A DNA stretch of 64,000 bases, taken from RGIG3077 sp045541475 (GTDB lineage Bacteria > Bacillota > Clostridia > Oscillospirales > Ruminococcaceae). The DNA is taken from contig JAZQJI010000017.1 of assembly GCA_045541475.1 (NCBI GenBank), positions 60,397 to 124,396 of the forward strand. Reading direction: 5' to 3'. Both the position numbers and the translations under genes were made by a program. Positions 51,769 through 60,577 of the stretch are shown here, in pieces. The notes under the pieces were generated by a model. The model did not search any database and had not been told where the DNA came from. It saw only the letters and a list, made by a program, of their open reading frames with translations. Every line of letters begins with the position of its first letter. The stretch's first letter is position 1.

Positions 51769-53259
51769 ATGAAAAATATAAATATGCAGATTGACTGCAC
51801 TAAAAAAATAAGCCATATTAACAAGGAGATATACGGGCATTTTTCTGAGCATTTGGGTAGGTGCATATATAACGGAATTTTTGTTGGTAAAAACAGTAGT
51901 ATACCAAATACAAACGGTGTCAGAAATGATGTTATAGACGCTTTGAAGAACATAAAAATTCCTGTTTTGCGTTGGCCCGGTGGTTGCTTTGCCGATGAAT
52001 ATCATTGGATGGACGGTATTGGTGAGCTTGAAAACCGTAAAAAGATGATTAATACTCATTGGGGTGGCGTTGTTGAGGACAACAGCTTCGGAACACATGA
52101 ATTTATGGATTTGTGTGAACAGCTTGAGTGCGAGCCGTATATTGCCGCTAATCTTGGCAGTGGAACTGTTAAAGAACTTTCTGATTGGGTTGAGTATATG
52201 ACGTTTGACGGTGAATCGCCTATTGCAAATTTGCGTCGAAAAAACGGCAGAGAAAATCCGTGGAAACTTAAGTATATCGGTATTGGAAATGAAAGCTGGG
52301 GATGCGGCGGTAATATGCGCCCCGAATATTATGCCGATTTGTATCGCCACTACCAGACATATTGCCGCAATTACAGCGGAAATGAGCTTTTTAAGGTTGC
52401 TTGCGGTCCAAATGCAGATGATTATAATTGGACTGAAAAACTGCTTGATTCAGTTAAATTCTGGCATACAAAAGCTATTTCACTTCATTATTATACATTG
52501 CCTACGGGTGATTGGTCGCATAAAGGCAGTGCTACTGATTTTGACGTAAATGAATACTACACAACCATAAGCTCAACATGGCACATGGAAGAACTGATTA
52601 CCCGCCATAGCGATATTATGGATAAATACGACGCTGAAAAGAATATTGGTCTTATTGTTGATGAATGGGGTTGCTGGTACGATGTTGAACCCGGTACAAA
52701 TCCCGGATTTTTATATCAACAAAATACAATGCGCGATGCTTTGGTTGCCGCAATTAATCTTAATATATTTAACCAACATTCTGATAGAGTTATCATGGCT
52801 AACATTGCTCAAACTGTAAATGTTTTGCAAAGCATTATTCTTACAGAAGGCGAAAAGATGATTTTAACACCTACATATCATGTTTTTGATATGTTCAAAG
52901 GACATCAGGATAGTGATTTGGTTTACTCAAGTAGTGATGACTTTGAGTTTGTACACAATAATAAATCAGTAAATCTGTTTTCAAATTCCGTTTCCATTGA
53001 TAAAAACGGAGATGTGTTGATTACCCTTGCAAATTGTTCTACTAGCGAAGAAATATCAGTTGATTCCGAAATTAAGGGATTTTCTGCTGACAAGTATAAC
53101 GCCTTTATACTTGCATCCGACAAAATGAACGACCATAACGACTTTGAAAACGCTGATAAAGTTAACATCAAACCTTTTAATGACGTTGAACTTTGCAATA
53201 ACAATTTAAAGATAAAAATGCCTCCATTAAGTGTTGTTGCAATTACTTTGAAAAAATGA
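51769..53259 (+). CDS. Alpha-L-arabinofuranosidase (GH51)
   Basis: A 496-residue intracellular enzyme removing arabinose side chains from arabinoxylan or arabinan oligomers. A TIM barrel with acid/base Glu175 (GIGNESWG) and nucleophile Glu299 (IVDEWGCW) is followed by a C-terminal beta domain. The early WPGGCFADEYHWMDGIG is typical of GH51. No signal peptide. I use ATG 51769 rather than GTG 51760. The stop overlaps the next ATG (ATGA), and GH1 follows, forming a small glycan-use operon. Confidence 0.93.
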   Translation: MKNINMQIDCTKKISHINKEIYGHFSEHLGRCIYNGIFVGKNSSIPNTNGVRNDVIDALKNIKIPVLRWPGGCFADEYHWMDGIGELENRKKMINTHWGGVVEDNSFGTHEFMDLCEQLECEPYIAANLGSGTVKELSDWVEYMTFDGESPIANLRRKNGRENPWKLKYIGIGNESWGCGGNMRPEYYADLYRHYQTYCRNYSGNELFKVACGPNADDYNWTEKLLDSVKFWHTKAISLHYYTLPTGDWSHKGSATDFDVNEYYTTISSTWHMEELITRHSDIMDKYDAEKNIGLIVDEWGCWYDVEPGTNPGFLYQQNTMRDALVAAINLNIFNQHSDRVIMANIAQTVNVLQSIILTEGEKMILTPTYHVFDMFKGHQDSDLVYSSSDDFEFVHNNKSVNLFSNSVSIDKNGDVLITLANCSTSEEISVDSEIKGFSADKYNAFILASDKMNDHNDFENADKVNIKPFNDVELCNNNLKIKMPPLSVVAITLKK

Positions 53260-53507
53260 AAAAACCGTGTTTAAAATGTCTTTTGGCAGATATGGATCTT
53301 GATGAATATACGCAGAAGGTTTTAGAATACGCTAAGAGTCTTCCGGAATTTGAACGAGTTGATGATGCAACTTACAACTACCGTTTACAGTTATGTAAGC
53401 AATGTGATGAGCTTGCAAACGGCATTTGCGCCAAATGCGGCTGTTTTGTTGAGTTGCGAGCTGCAAAGAAAAATTCTTATTGCGCAAGCGAAAACAAGCT
53501 TTGGTAG
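53256..53507 (+). CDS. Small Cys-rich protein
   Basis: An 83-residue protein with eight cysteines: PCLKC at 5-8, CKQC at 47-50, CAKCGC at 58-63 and Cys76, so a zinc- or iron-sulfur-binding fold is likely. Similar small proteins of unknown function are common in Clostridia. It overlaps the GH51 stop by four bases and sits 17 bases before the GH1 gene, so it is co-expressed with two glycosidases. I assign no function. Confidence 0.75.
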   Translation: MKKPCLKCLLADMDLDEYTQKVLEYAKSLPEFERVDDATYNYRLQLCKQCDELANGICAKCGCFVELRAAKKNSYCASENKLW

Positions 53508-53524
53508 AAAGGAAATAATCTAAA

Positions 53525-54907
53525 ATGAAATTTAAAAAGGATTTTATGTGGGGCGCGGCTTCAGCTGCATATCAGATTGAAGGTGCCTATAACGAGGACG
53601 GCAAAGGTCTAAATATTTGGGATGCATGCAGTCAGGGCAACCCGAAGGTTGCTCACTGCGAAAACGGCAATGTAGCTTGCGATCATTATCATCTTTTCCG
53701 TGAAGATGTTAAAATGATGAAAAAATTAGGCATTAAGCACTATCGCTTTTCAATTAACTGGACCAGAGTTTTGCCTGATGGTATAGGTAGAATTAATAAA
53801 AAAGGTTTACAGTTCTACAATGATCTTGTTGATGAACTGATAGCGAATGATATTGAGCCAATTGTAACGCTCTTCCATTGGGATTACCCTTATGAGCTTT
53901 ACAGAAAAGGCGGTTGGATGAACGATGATTCGCCGCTTTGGTTTGAAGAATATACCAAAATCATGGTAGATGCTTTGTCTGATAGAGTAAAATATTGGAT
54001 AACTTTAAACGAACCTCAGGTGTTTATCTGCTGCGGATTTGCAATTGGTAAATGTGCACCGTTTGAAGAACATTCTTACAGAGATTTGGCACATATGTCC
54101 CATAATGTACTTTTAGCGCACGGAAGATCCGTCAGAGCTATAAGAGAATATGCAAAGCAAGATGTAAAAATCGGTTTTGCTTATGCTACGCCTTGTTATA
54201 CCCCACTTGAAAACACACCGCAAGGAATTGAAGAAGCAAGAAAACGCAGCTTTGATTTTACTCTTGAAAACTTTACAGGCGAACTTGCATGGTGGGCTGA
54301 TCCTATCTTGCTTGGAGATTATCCGCAAAAAGCTTACGAACTTTTGGGCGATAATATGCCCAAAATTAAAGAAGGGGATATGGGTATTATTTCGACTCCC
54401 ATTGATTTTTATGGTGTTAATATATATGAAAGTAAGGCTGATTATAATCCGATAACTTATACTGAAAATGCATATATCGGCAGTCCGAGAACATTTATGG
54501 ATTGGACTGTAACTCCAGAATCTCTTTATTGGTCACCAAAATTTATTTATGAGCGTTACAAAAAACCAATTCTTGTCAGCGAAAACGGCATGGCAGGTCA
54601 TGATTGGGTTCATCTTGATAATCGCGTGCACGATGCACATCGAATTGATTATGCAAAACGTTATCTGCGTGAACTTTGCAAGGCTATGAATGATGGTACT
54701 GAAGTAATGGGCTATATGTATTGGTCTATTCTTGATAATTTTGAATGGTCCAATGGTTATGATAAACGTTTTGGTCTTGTTTATGTTGATTATGTCACAC
54801 AGCAGCGTACAATAAAAGACTCTGGTTATTGGTATAAAACTGTAATCGAAACAAACGGCGATGTTGTTTTTGATGATATAACCGCTCCAATTTGTTACGA
54901 AATCTAA
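53525..54907 (+). CDS. bglA: Beta-glucosidase / 6-phospho-beta-glucosidase family (GH1)
   Basis: A 460-residue TIM-barrel glycosidase. The N-terminal signature is FMWGAASAAYQIEGA; acid/base Glu163 in TLNEPQ; nucleophile Glu353 in LVSENGM; substrate Trp in SILDNFEWSNGYDKRFGL. The FEW...GYDKRFGL end favours a true beta-glucosidase over the 6-phospho type. Cytoplasmic; it would split imported cello-oligosaccharides or related beta-glycosides. Last gene of the GH51 unit. Confidence 0.94.
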   Translation: MKFKKDFMWGAASAAYQIEGAYNEDGKGLNIWDACSQGNPKVAHCENGNVACDHYHLFREDVKMMKKLGIKHYRFSINWTRVLPDGIGRINKKGLQFYNDLVDELIANDIEPIVTLFHWDYPYELYRKGGWMNDDSPLWFEEYTKIMVDALSDRVKYWITLNEPQVFICCGFAIGKCAPFEEHSYRDLAHMSHNVLLAHGRSVRAIREYAKQDVKIGFAYATPCYTPLENTPQGIEEARKRSFDFTLENFTGELAWWADPILLGDYPQKAYELLGDNMPKIKEGDMGIISTPIDFYGVNIYESKADYNPITYTENAYIGSPRTFMDWTVTPESLYWSPKFIYERYKKPILVSENGMAGHDWVHLDNRVHDAHRIDYAKRYLRELCKAMNDGTEVMGYMYWSILDNFEWSNGYDKRFGLVYVDYVTQQRTIKDSGYWYKTVIETNGDVVFDDITAPICYEI

Positions 54908-54920
54908 ACTATATAAAAGA

Positions 54921-54967
54921 AAAGCGTGTTATCCTTTAATTTTAGGGATAACACGCTTTAGTTTTTT
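54921..54967. terminator. Terminator between bglA and gltX
   Basis: A perfect 14-bp stem AAAGCGTGTTATCC/GGATAACACGCTTT (54921-54934 and 54946-54959) with an 11-base loop, then AGTTTTTTG. A-rich sequence on the other side suits termination of the minus-strand gltX operon as well. Confidence 0.88.
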
Positions 54968-54975
54968 GTTGGTTA

Positions 54976-56613
54976 TTAAAGGTTAGCTATTGCATCGTAA
55001 ATACGCTTTTTTGATTCAGCCTCTCCGATAATCTGCATAATTGTACACAAATCCGGTGTGTTTTTTATGCCCGTTACAGCAACTCTGATAATCTCGGCAA
55101 CATCACCTACAAAGCCCTTGTAAGCCTCGGGATTCTTCTTATAATCACCCATTTTTACGGCAAATCCAAGAGTTTCCGCAATTTCTTTTACTTTGTTAAA
55201 CCAAATTTCATTGCTGTCGTTTATATCATAGGTTTCAAGAAATTTTGTCAGTATTTCCTTTGAAGTAGCGTTGTCAAGCTTAAAATCATAACTAGGCTTG
55301 AAGTATTCTTCAAAGTAATAACCGAAAAGAGTATGCATCTGCTTTGCACAGATAAAATCTTTTCTGCGCTTTTTGCTGCCGATAGCCATCTGCAATTCAA
55401 CAATCTTTTTGATAAAATCTCTATTCTTGAAGATTACATCATAATCTTCAGCGGCATATTCTTTAACCCAATTCTCATAAAAGTCAAGAACATCGTCTGC
55501 TTCCATACCTGACATAACCGTTTTAGAGATATCATCAAGCTTCATTGTGTCAAATAACGCACCCGATTGACCCATTTTGGAAACGGAAAACTCAAACTCT
55601 TCAAGAGGTTTTTCGGGGTTAGACAAAAACCATTCTTCAAAATTGGAGTTCAAAAGCGTCATCAGATATGTTTTCACTGCTGTGGGGTGATAACCTAAGC
55701 TCTTGTAATATTCAAGCGAAAGCTCGGGATCATGACGTTTGGAAAGCTTGCGCTTTTTGCCGTTGTCGATTTTCATAAGCTGAGCTGTGTGCGCATATTG
55801 AGGACGTTCAAATCCCAAAAGTTCAAACAATTGCAAATGTATTGGCAGTGTAGCAACCCATTCCTCACCGCGCACAACAAGGGTAGTACCCATAAAATGA
55901 TCATCAATAACATGTGCAAAATGGTATGTAGGGATGCCATCTCGCTTTAAAATAACTATGTCAAGATCGTTTTCGGTAACAGTGATTTTTCCCTTGATTT
56001 TATCTTCAAAAGTGAATTTGTTTTCAACGCTTCCGGGTGAACGCAATCTCAATACATAGGGCAAACCTGCGTTGATATTCTGTTCAATCTGTTCCAATGT
56101 CAAATCACGGCACTTTGCATATTTGCCGTAATATCCTGTATTTTCTTTGTTTTCCTGTTGTACATCACGTACTGCTGAAAGTTCCTCTTCAGTACAAAAA
56201 CATGGATAAGCAAGTCCCTTTTTTACAAGTTCCTTTGCATAGGTTCTGTAAAGCTGCGCTCTCTGTCGCTGATAGTAAGGGCCATATTCACCGCCAATTT
56301 CAGCGCCTTCATCAAATTTCAAGCCAAAATAACCAAGAGAATCAAGTACAGCTTCAACAGCACCTTCTACCTTGCGCTTTTCGTCTGTGTCTTCAATACG
56401 AAGATAAAATACACCGCCTGATTGCTTAGCTATTCTTTCATCTGCAAGAGCACCAAAAAGATTGCCAAGGTGAATAAACCCCGTCGGACTGGGAGCAATT
56501 CTTGTTACCTGTGCATTTTCGGGCAAATCACGTTTAGGATATAATCTTTCGTAATACTCAGGTGTTGTTTCGTCATTGCTAAATAAAAGCTGAGCTAATT
56601 TGTTGTAATCCAT
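54976..56613 (-). CDS. gltX: Glutamyl-tRNA synthetase
   Basis: A 545-residue class Ib synthetase, longer than the usual 470-490. HIGH-type motif HLGN at 48-51 in PSPTGFIHLGNLFGALADE; YLRIEDTDEKR; and KMSKS-type KLSKRHDPEL. The extra length is in the C-terminal anticodon-binding half. It probably charges tRNA-Glu and, if gatCAB is present, tRNA-Gln; that cannot be read here. It follows proS by 28 bases as the last gene of the minus-strand operon. Confidence 0.95.
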   Translation of the reverse strand: MDYNKLAQLLFSNDETTPEYYERLYPKRDLPENAQVTRIAPSPTGFIHLGNLFGALADERIAKQSGGVFYLRIEDTDEKRKVEGAVEAVLDSLGYFGLKFDEGAEIGGEYGPYYQRQRAQLYRTYAKELVKKGLAYPCFCTEEELSAVRDVQQENKENTGYYGKYAKCRDLTLEQIEQNINAGLPYVLRLRSPGSVENKFTFEDKIKGKITVTENDLDIVILKRDGIPTYHFAHVIDDHFMGTTLVVRGEEWVATLPIHLQLFELLGFERPQYAHTAQLMKIDNGKKRKLSKRHDPELSLEYYKSLGYHPTAVKTYLMTLLNSNFEEWFLSNPEKPLEEFEFSVSKMGQSGALFDTMKLDDISKTVMSGMEADDVLDFYENWVKEYAAEDYDVIFKNRDFIKKIVELQMAIGSKKRRKDFICAKQMHTLFGYYFEEYFKPSYDFKLDNATSKEILTKFLETYDINDSNEIWFNKVKEIAETLGFAVKMGDYKKNPEAYKGFVGDVAEIIRVAVTGIKNTPDLCTIMQIIGEAESKKRIYDAIANL

Positions 56614-56641
56614 AAAATCATAACCTTTCTTGCAAAGTGTA

Positions 56642-58093
56642 TTAATACGCCTTGCCCCAGTAAATTACCTTGTCGGCATCCTGGCCGCAGCAAATGCATT
56701 TTCTTGCCATTTTATCCTGAACAAAAGGTATACATCTTGAAGAAATACCTGTTTCTTCCTTAACCTTTTCTTCGCACTCTTCGCTGCCGCACCAAGGTGC
56801 TCTTACAAAGCCGTCGCCGTTTTCTTCCAAAGCCTTGTTGATTTCCTCGAAAGATTCACAGTAATAAGTATGCTTTTCACGATTTTCAAGCGCTTTGTTG
56901 AACATACCCTGAGGAATGGTGTTTTCAAGAAGGTCTTTAACTGTATCAATCATATTATCAAGAGATACAAATTGTTTTTCTCCGTTATATCTTGTTGCAA
57001 TTACGCACTGATTATTTTCAATATCCTTAGGACCGATTTCAATTCTTACGGGTACACCCTTCATCTCGTATTCAGAGAACTTCCAACCGGGTGAGAATTC
57101 GTTTCTGTCGTCAAGCTTTACTCTGATACCGAGTGATTTAAGCTTTTCGCAGATTTCGTTTGCCTTGTCAAGTACGCCTTCCTTGTGCTGTGCAATCGGA
57201 ATGATTACAACCTGAGTGGGTGCAACGGCAGGGGGCAGAACAAGACCGTTGTTATCACCGTGTGTCATGATAATACCGCCGATAAGTCTTGTAGAAACAC
57301 CCCATGAAGTCTGGTGAGGGTTCTTAAGCTTGTTGTCTTTATCGGCAAACTCAATTTCAAAAGCCTTGGCAAAGCCATCACCAAAGTAGTGTGAAGTACC
57401 AGCTTGCAAAGCTTTGCCGTCATGCATTAAAGCTTCAATACAATATGTAGAAACGGCACCTGCAAACTTATCGCTTTCAGTTTTCATGCCCTTGATAACA
57501 GGCATTGCAAGGTACTTTTCGCAAAACTCTGCATAAATATTAAGCATACGCTCTGTTTCTTCAATAGCTTCCTCAGCAGTTGCGTGAATAGTATGGCCTT
57601 CCTGCCACAAGAATTCTCGAGAGCGCAAAAAGGGTCTTGTAGTTTTTTCCCATCTTACAACACTGCACCACTGATTGTAAAGCTTGGGCAAATCTCTGTA
57701 TGAATGAACAATGTTTTTGTAATGCTCACAGAAAAGTGTTTCAGATGTAGGTCTTACGCAAAGTCTTTCTTCAAGCTTTTCAGAACCACCATGTGTTACC
57801 CATGCTACTTCGGGAGCAAAACCTTCAACATGGTCTTTTTCCTTTTGCAAAAGTGATTCGGGAATAAACATAGGCATATAAACATTCTCGTGACCTGTTT
57901 CTTTAAACATAGCATTCATTATGTTCTGTACATTTTCCCAAATTGCATATCCGTAGGGTCTTATAACCATGCATCCCTTTACGCTAGAGTATTCAATAAG
58001 CTCTGCTTTTTTTACAATGTCGGTATACCATTTAGCAAAATCCTCGTCCATTGATGTAATCGCATCAAGCTTTTTTGTGTTTGACTGTGCCAT
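56642..58093 (-). CDS. proS: Prolyl-tRNA synthetase (short, archaeal/eukaryote-like type)
   Basis: A 483-residue class II synthetase without the YbaK-like editing insertion of the long bacterial form. Class II motifs: VKGCMVIRPYGYAIWE, the motif 2 region VVRWEKTTRPFLRSREFLWQEGHT, and late GGIIMTHGDNNGLVLPP. The C-terminal zinc-like domain ends CICCGQDADKVIYWGKAY. Editing of mischarged tRNA-Pro would need a separate protein. An AAGGAGAAA site precedes ATG. Confidence 0.95.
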   Translation of the reverse strand: MAQSNTKKLDAITSMDEDFAKWYTDIVKKAELIEYSSVKGCMVIRPYGYAIWENVQNIMNAMFKETGHENVYMPMFIPESLLQKEKDHVEGFAPEVAWVTHGGSEKLEERLCVRPTSETLFCEHYKNIVHSYRDLPKLYNQWCSVVRWEKTTRPFLRSREFLWQEGHTIHATAEEAIEETERMLNIYAEFCEKYLAMPVIKGMKTESDKFAGAVSTYCIEALMHDGKALQAGTSHYFGDGFAKAFEIEFADKDNKLKNPHQTSWGVSTRLIGGIIMTHGDNNGLVLPPAVAPTQVVIIPIAQHKEGVLDKANEICEKLKSLGIRVKLDDRNEFSPGWKFSEYEMKGVPVRIEIGPKDIENNQCVIATRYNGEKQFVSLDNMIDTVKDLLENTIPQGMFNKALENREKHTYYCESFEEINKALEENGDGFVRAPWCGSEECEEKVKEETGISSRCIPFVQDKMARKCICCGQDADKVIYWGKAY

Positions 58094-58122
58094 AACTTAT
58101 TTCTCCTTATATTTTAATATAA

Positions 58123-58719
58123 TTAATTATCCTTTTTGGGTTTTCCGTTTACACTTACATAGAAAGAATAGCAAAGATACGCTGCAACAGCAGCAAACGG
58201 AAGCAGACAGAGCAATCCGAGAACAGCATTAAGTCCACCTGAATTGCCGCTATCGTTAAATATATAATAAAGGTTTGGGTATGTGCCTTTAAATCCGTTT
58301 TGCTCAAGCAACGAATCGTATATTGATATTGTTTGTTCGTCCATAGCAGTTATAGTTCCGTTCAGGCTATAACCCAACTTTGTTGTTTGCTCTGCTTTGA
58401 TAATAGCTTGCAAATCCTCATGTGTTTGTGCACTGGCACATAATGCCATTGTGAACTGCGTACCGCTTTTATCCTTACCCATTACAATGTAGTAATTATA
58501 CTCAACGCCCTTATTTTCTTTGGTTCCCATGTGGCCGAGTACATCTATGTCGTCAATAAAAGCGTCGTCAGATACAGCAATATTGTTAGCTGTAATCTTG
58601 CTTATGTCCATATCTGCTGATGACACATTAGCACAACAGATAATGCCGATAATAACGAGTATAACTGCCAAAACAAGCTTCCACAAAACCTTTTTTGCAG
58701 GCATTGTTTTTTCGTTCAT
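58123..58719 (-). CDS. Membrane protein, paralogue 1 of a tandem pair
   Basis: A 198-residue protein with a membrane helix near residues 12-30 (LWKLVLAVILVIIGIICCA), an external domain of about 130 residues, and a second helix near 165-188. It shares with its neighbour the pattern VLGHMGTKENKGVEYNYYI against VGVLGNEKQNGIEYTYYI and the same overall plan. I do not recognise a named function; it may belong to an uncharacterised Clostridia membrane family. It lies 18 bases after its paralogue and 29 bases before proS. Confidence 0.7.
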   Translation of the reverse strand: MNEKTMPAKKVLWKLVLAVILVIIGIICCANVSSADMDISKITANNIAVSDDAFIDDIDVLGHMGTKENKGVEYNYYIVMGKDKSGTQFTMALCASAQTHEDLQAIIKAEQTTKLGYSLNGTITAMDEQTISIYDSLLEQNGFKGTYPNLYYIFNDSGNSGGLNAVLGLLCLLPFAAVAAYLCYSFYVSVNGKPKKDN

Positions 58720-58737
58720 GTTAGTCCTCCCTCTTTA

Positions 58738-59325
58738 TTAATTGTTGATTTGCGGTTTTTTAGTAATCTTTCTGAAAAAGATATACATTACAGCAAATGA
58801 AATAATTATTGACGTGAAACCGCAAATTATACAAATTGCACTTTCCGATTCTTCATTACGCAAACAATCTTCAAAATACCATTGTGCAATTTTGTAGTTA
58901 TCATCAAGATTTTTTTCGGCAATAAGCTCATCAAAATCATTTTTTATTTGTTCTTGCATTTGGCAAGCTTTGCCGTAAAGTGTAGCGTTGTAAGGTGTTG
59001 GGGTTTTAGCTTCAAGTAGCTTTTCAACATCTTTATTGCTTGTTTTAACAACAAATAAATAATCGGTATTGCTGATATCACGCGTTGATGCGATATAGTA
59101 AGTGTATTCAATTCCGTTTTGCTTTTCGTTACCTAAAACACCAACAGGATAAAACTGCGTTACGCATAGTTTATCGTGTTTTTCAGCTTCGCCGTAATAA
59201 ATTGAATTAAGATAAATACTGTCATCGGGTACATTTGCTATAAGCAAAATACCTAAAACCATTGCCGCTATGGATGCTATCATTATCCATAAACTATCTT
59301 TTATATTATAAAACCTTATTCTCAT
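58738..59325 (-). CDS. Membrane protein, paralogue 2 of a tandem pair
   Basis: A 195-residue protein with the same layout as the next gene: N-terminal helix (about 11-32, SLWIMIASIAAMVLGILLIA), external domain, C-terminal helix (about 160-185). ATG 59325 lies inside the last codons of the dehydratase-like gene (20-base overlap), without its own clear ribosome binding site, so translation is probably coupled to that gene. Function unknown. A longer reading frame back to 59415 runs wholly inside the upstream gene and is not supported. Confidence 0.7.
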   Translation of the reverse strand: MRIRFYNIKDSLWIMIASIAAMVLGILLIANVPDDSIYLNSIYYGEAEKHDKLCVTQFYPVGVLGNEKQNGIEYTYYIASTRDISNTDYLFVVKTSNKDVEKLLEAKTPTPYNATLYGKACQMQEQIKNDFDELIAEKNLDDNYKIAQWYFEDCLRNEESESAICIICGFTSIIISFAVMYIFFRKITKKPQINN

Positions 59326-60553
59326 CGTTATCAGCACTGCGTGCGCTTGCCAGCATAAGCTTAATGCGGTTTTCCTGGTTAACCTTTGTAGCGCCGGGGT
59401 CGTAGTCAATAGCAACTATGTTAGCATTGGGGAAGCCTTCTTTGATAGCTCTCGACATTCCCTTTGCAACAATGTGATTAGGCAAGCAACCAAATGGTTG
59501 AGCGCAAATAATGTTTTCGGTACCACTCTCGGCAAGTGCTGCCATTTCAGCAGGGATAAGCCAACCTTCTCCCATAACTACGCCTTGATGAATATATTTA
59601 TCTGCATACTTTCTCAGATGCTCAAAATCGTGAGGCGGTTCAAATACACCATGCTCTTTTATAGTTTTAATCATCTTTTTTTGCATATTGTAGATGAAAT
59701 CATAGCCTATTTTGTAGAAAAACGTGGTTTTGTTTTTATAATCATAAAACTTGCCTGCATTAACAGTGTTAACAGCACAGTACAAAACAAAATCAAGCAT
59801 GGAAGGCACAACAGGCTCACAGCCTTCACTTAAAAGGAATTTTTCAAGTCCGTTGTTTGCAAGCGGAGAATATTTTACGTAAATTTCACCCACTATGCCA
59901 ACTTTAATTTTCTTTTTACTGCTGCGTTCAAGCTTAGCAAATGAATCGAGGATTTCTTTAAAATACTTTTTGGTATTGGTATATTTTTTTGCAGCAAAGA
60001 TTTTATCAAGCTTTTTCTGCCAAATATCAAGCACACGGTCGGTGCTGCGTTCAATAAGCTCGTACGGCTTGCACTGGTTATACAATAGCATAAGCAAGTC
60101 GCCGTAAAGTATGCCGTAAAGAAGTTTTACCATTACGTCGGGAGAAAGCTTAAGACCATTTGTGTCAAATCCGCTGAAATTAAGTGAGAGAACAGGTACC
60201 TGAGGATACTGTTCGGAAAGCGCTTTTCTTAACAAGTGAATGTAGTTTGAAGCACGGCAGCCACCGCCCGTTTGCGAAATCAGCAGAGCTGTTGTATCGG
60301 GGTTGTATTTGCCGCTTTTAAGCGCATCAAAAAACTGACCGATAACCAAAAGGGCAGGGTAGCAGGTATCGTTGTGAACGTTTTTTAACCCTTCGTCAAT
60401 TACATTTCTTGAATCCGTTGTCAAAAGCTCCATGTCATATCCGTAATGCTTAAAAACATTAATGATCAAACGGAAATGAATGGGCAGCATATTGGGCACA
60501 AGAATCTTGTGGGTTTTTTTCATTTCTTCGGTAAATACCGGATATTTTGCCAT
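59306..60553 (-). CDS. 2-Hydroxyacyl-CoA dehydratase-family protein (C-terminal part of the large activase-type protein)
   Basis: A 415-residue protein of the 2-hydroxyacyl-CoA dehydratase-D/COG3581 type. Conserved cysteines lie in NDTCYPA (Cys64), TGGGCRASNYI (Cys99) and AQPFGCLPNH, likely iron-sulfur ligands. In many Clostridia this region is the C-terminal third of one protein of about 1400 residues whose first two-thirds match the gene upstream. Here it is a separate gene with its own AGAGGAG site, 24 bases downstream. The reaction is unknown; ATP-driven low-potential reduction is the family theme. Confidence 0.85.
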   Translation of the reverse strand: MAKYPVFTEEMKKTHKILVPNMLPIHFRLIINVFKHYGYDMELLTTDSRNVIDEGLKNVHNDTCYPALLVIGQFFDALKSGKYNPDTTALLISQTGGGCRASNYIHLLRKALSEQYPQVPVLSLNFSGFDTNGLKLSPDVMVKLLYGILYGDLLMLLYNQCKPYELIERSTDRVLDIWQKKLDKIFAAKKYTNTKKYFKEILDSFAKLERSSKKKIKVGIVGEIYVKYSPLANNGLEKFLLSEGCEPVVPSMLDFVLYCAVNTVNAGKFYDYKNKTTFFYKIGYDFIYNMQKKMIKTIKEHGVFEPPHDFEHLRKYADKYIHQGVVMGEGWLIPAEMAALAESGTENIICAQPFGCLPNHIVAKGMSRAIKEGFPNANIVAIDYDPGATKVNQENRIKLMLASARSADNDENKVL

Positions 60554-60577
60554 TGTTTCTCCTCTTTTTATATAGAT

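Noticed and set aside
59326..59415. N-terminal extension of the membrane protein gene back to 59415
   Set aside because: This part lies within the coding end of the dehydratase-like gene and has no membrane-protein character; ATG 59325 directly precedes the first helix.
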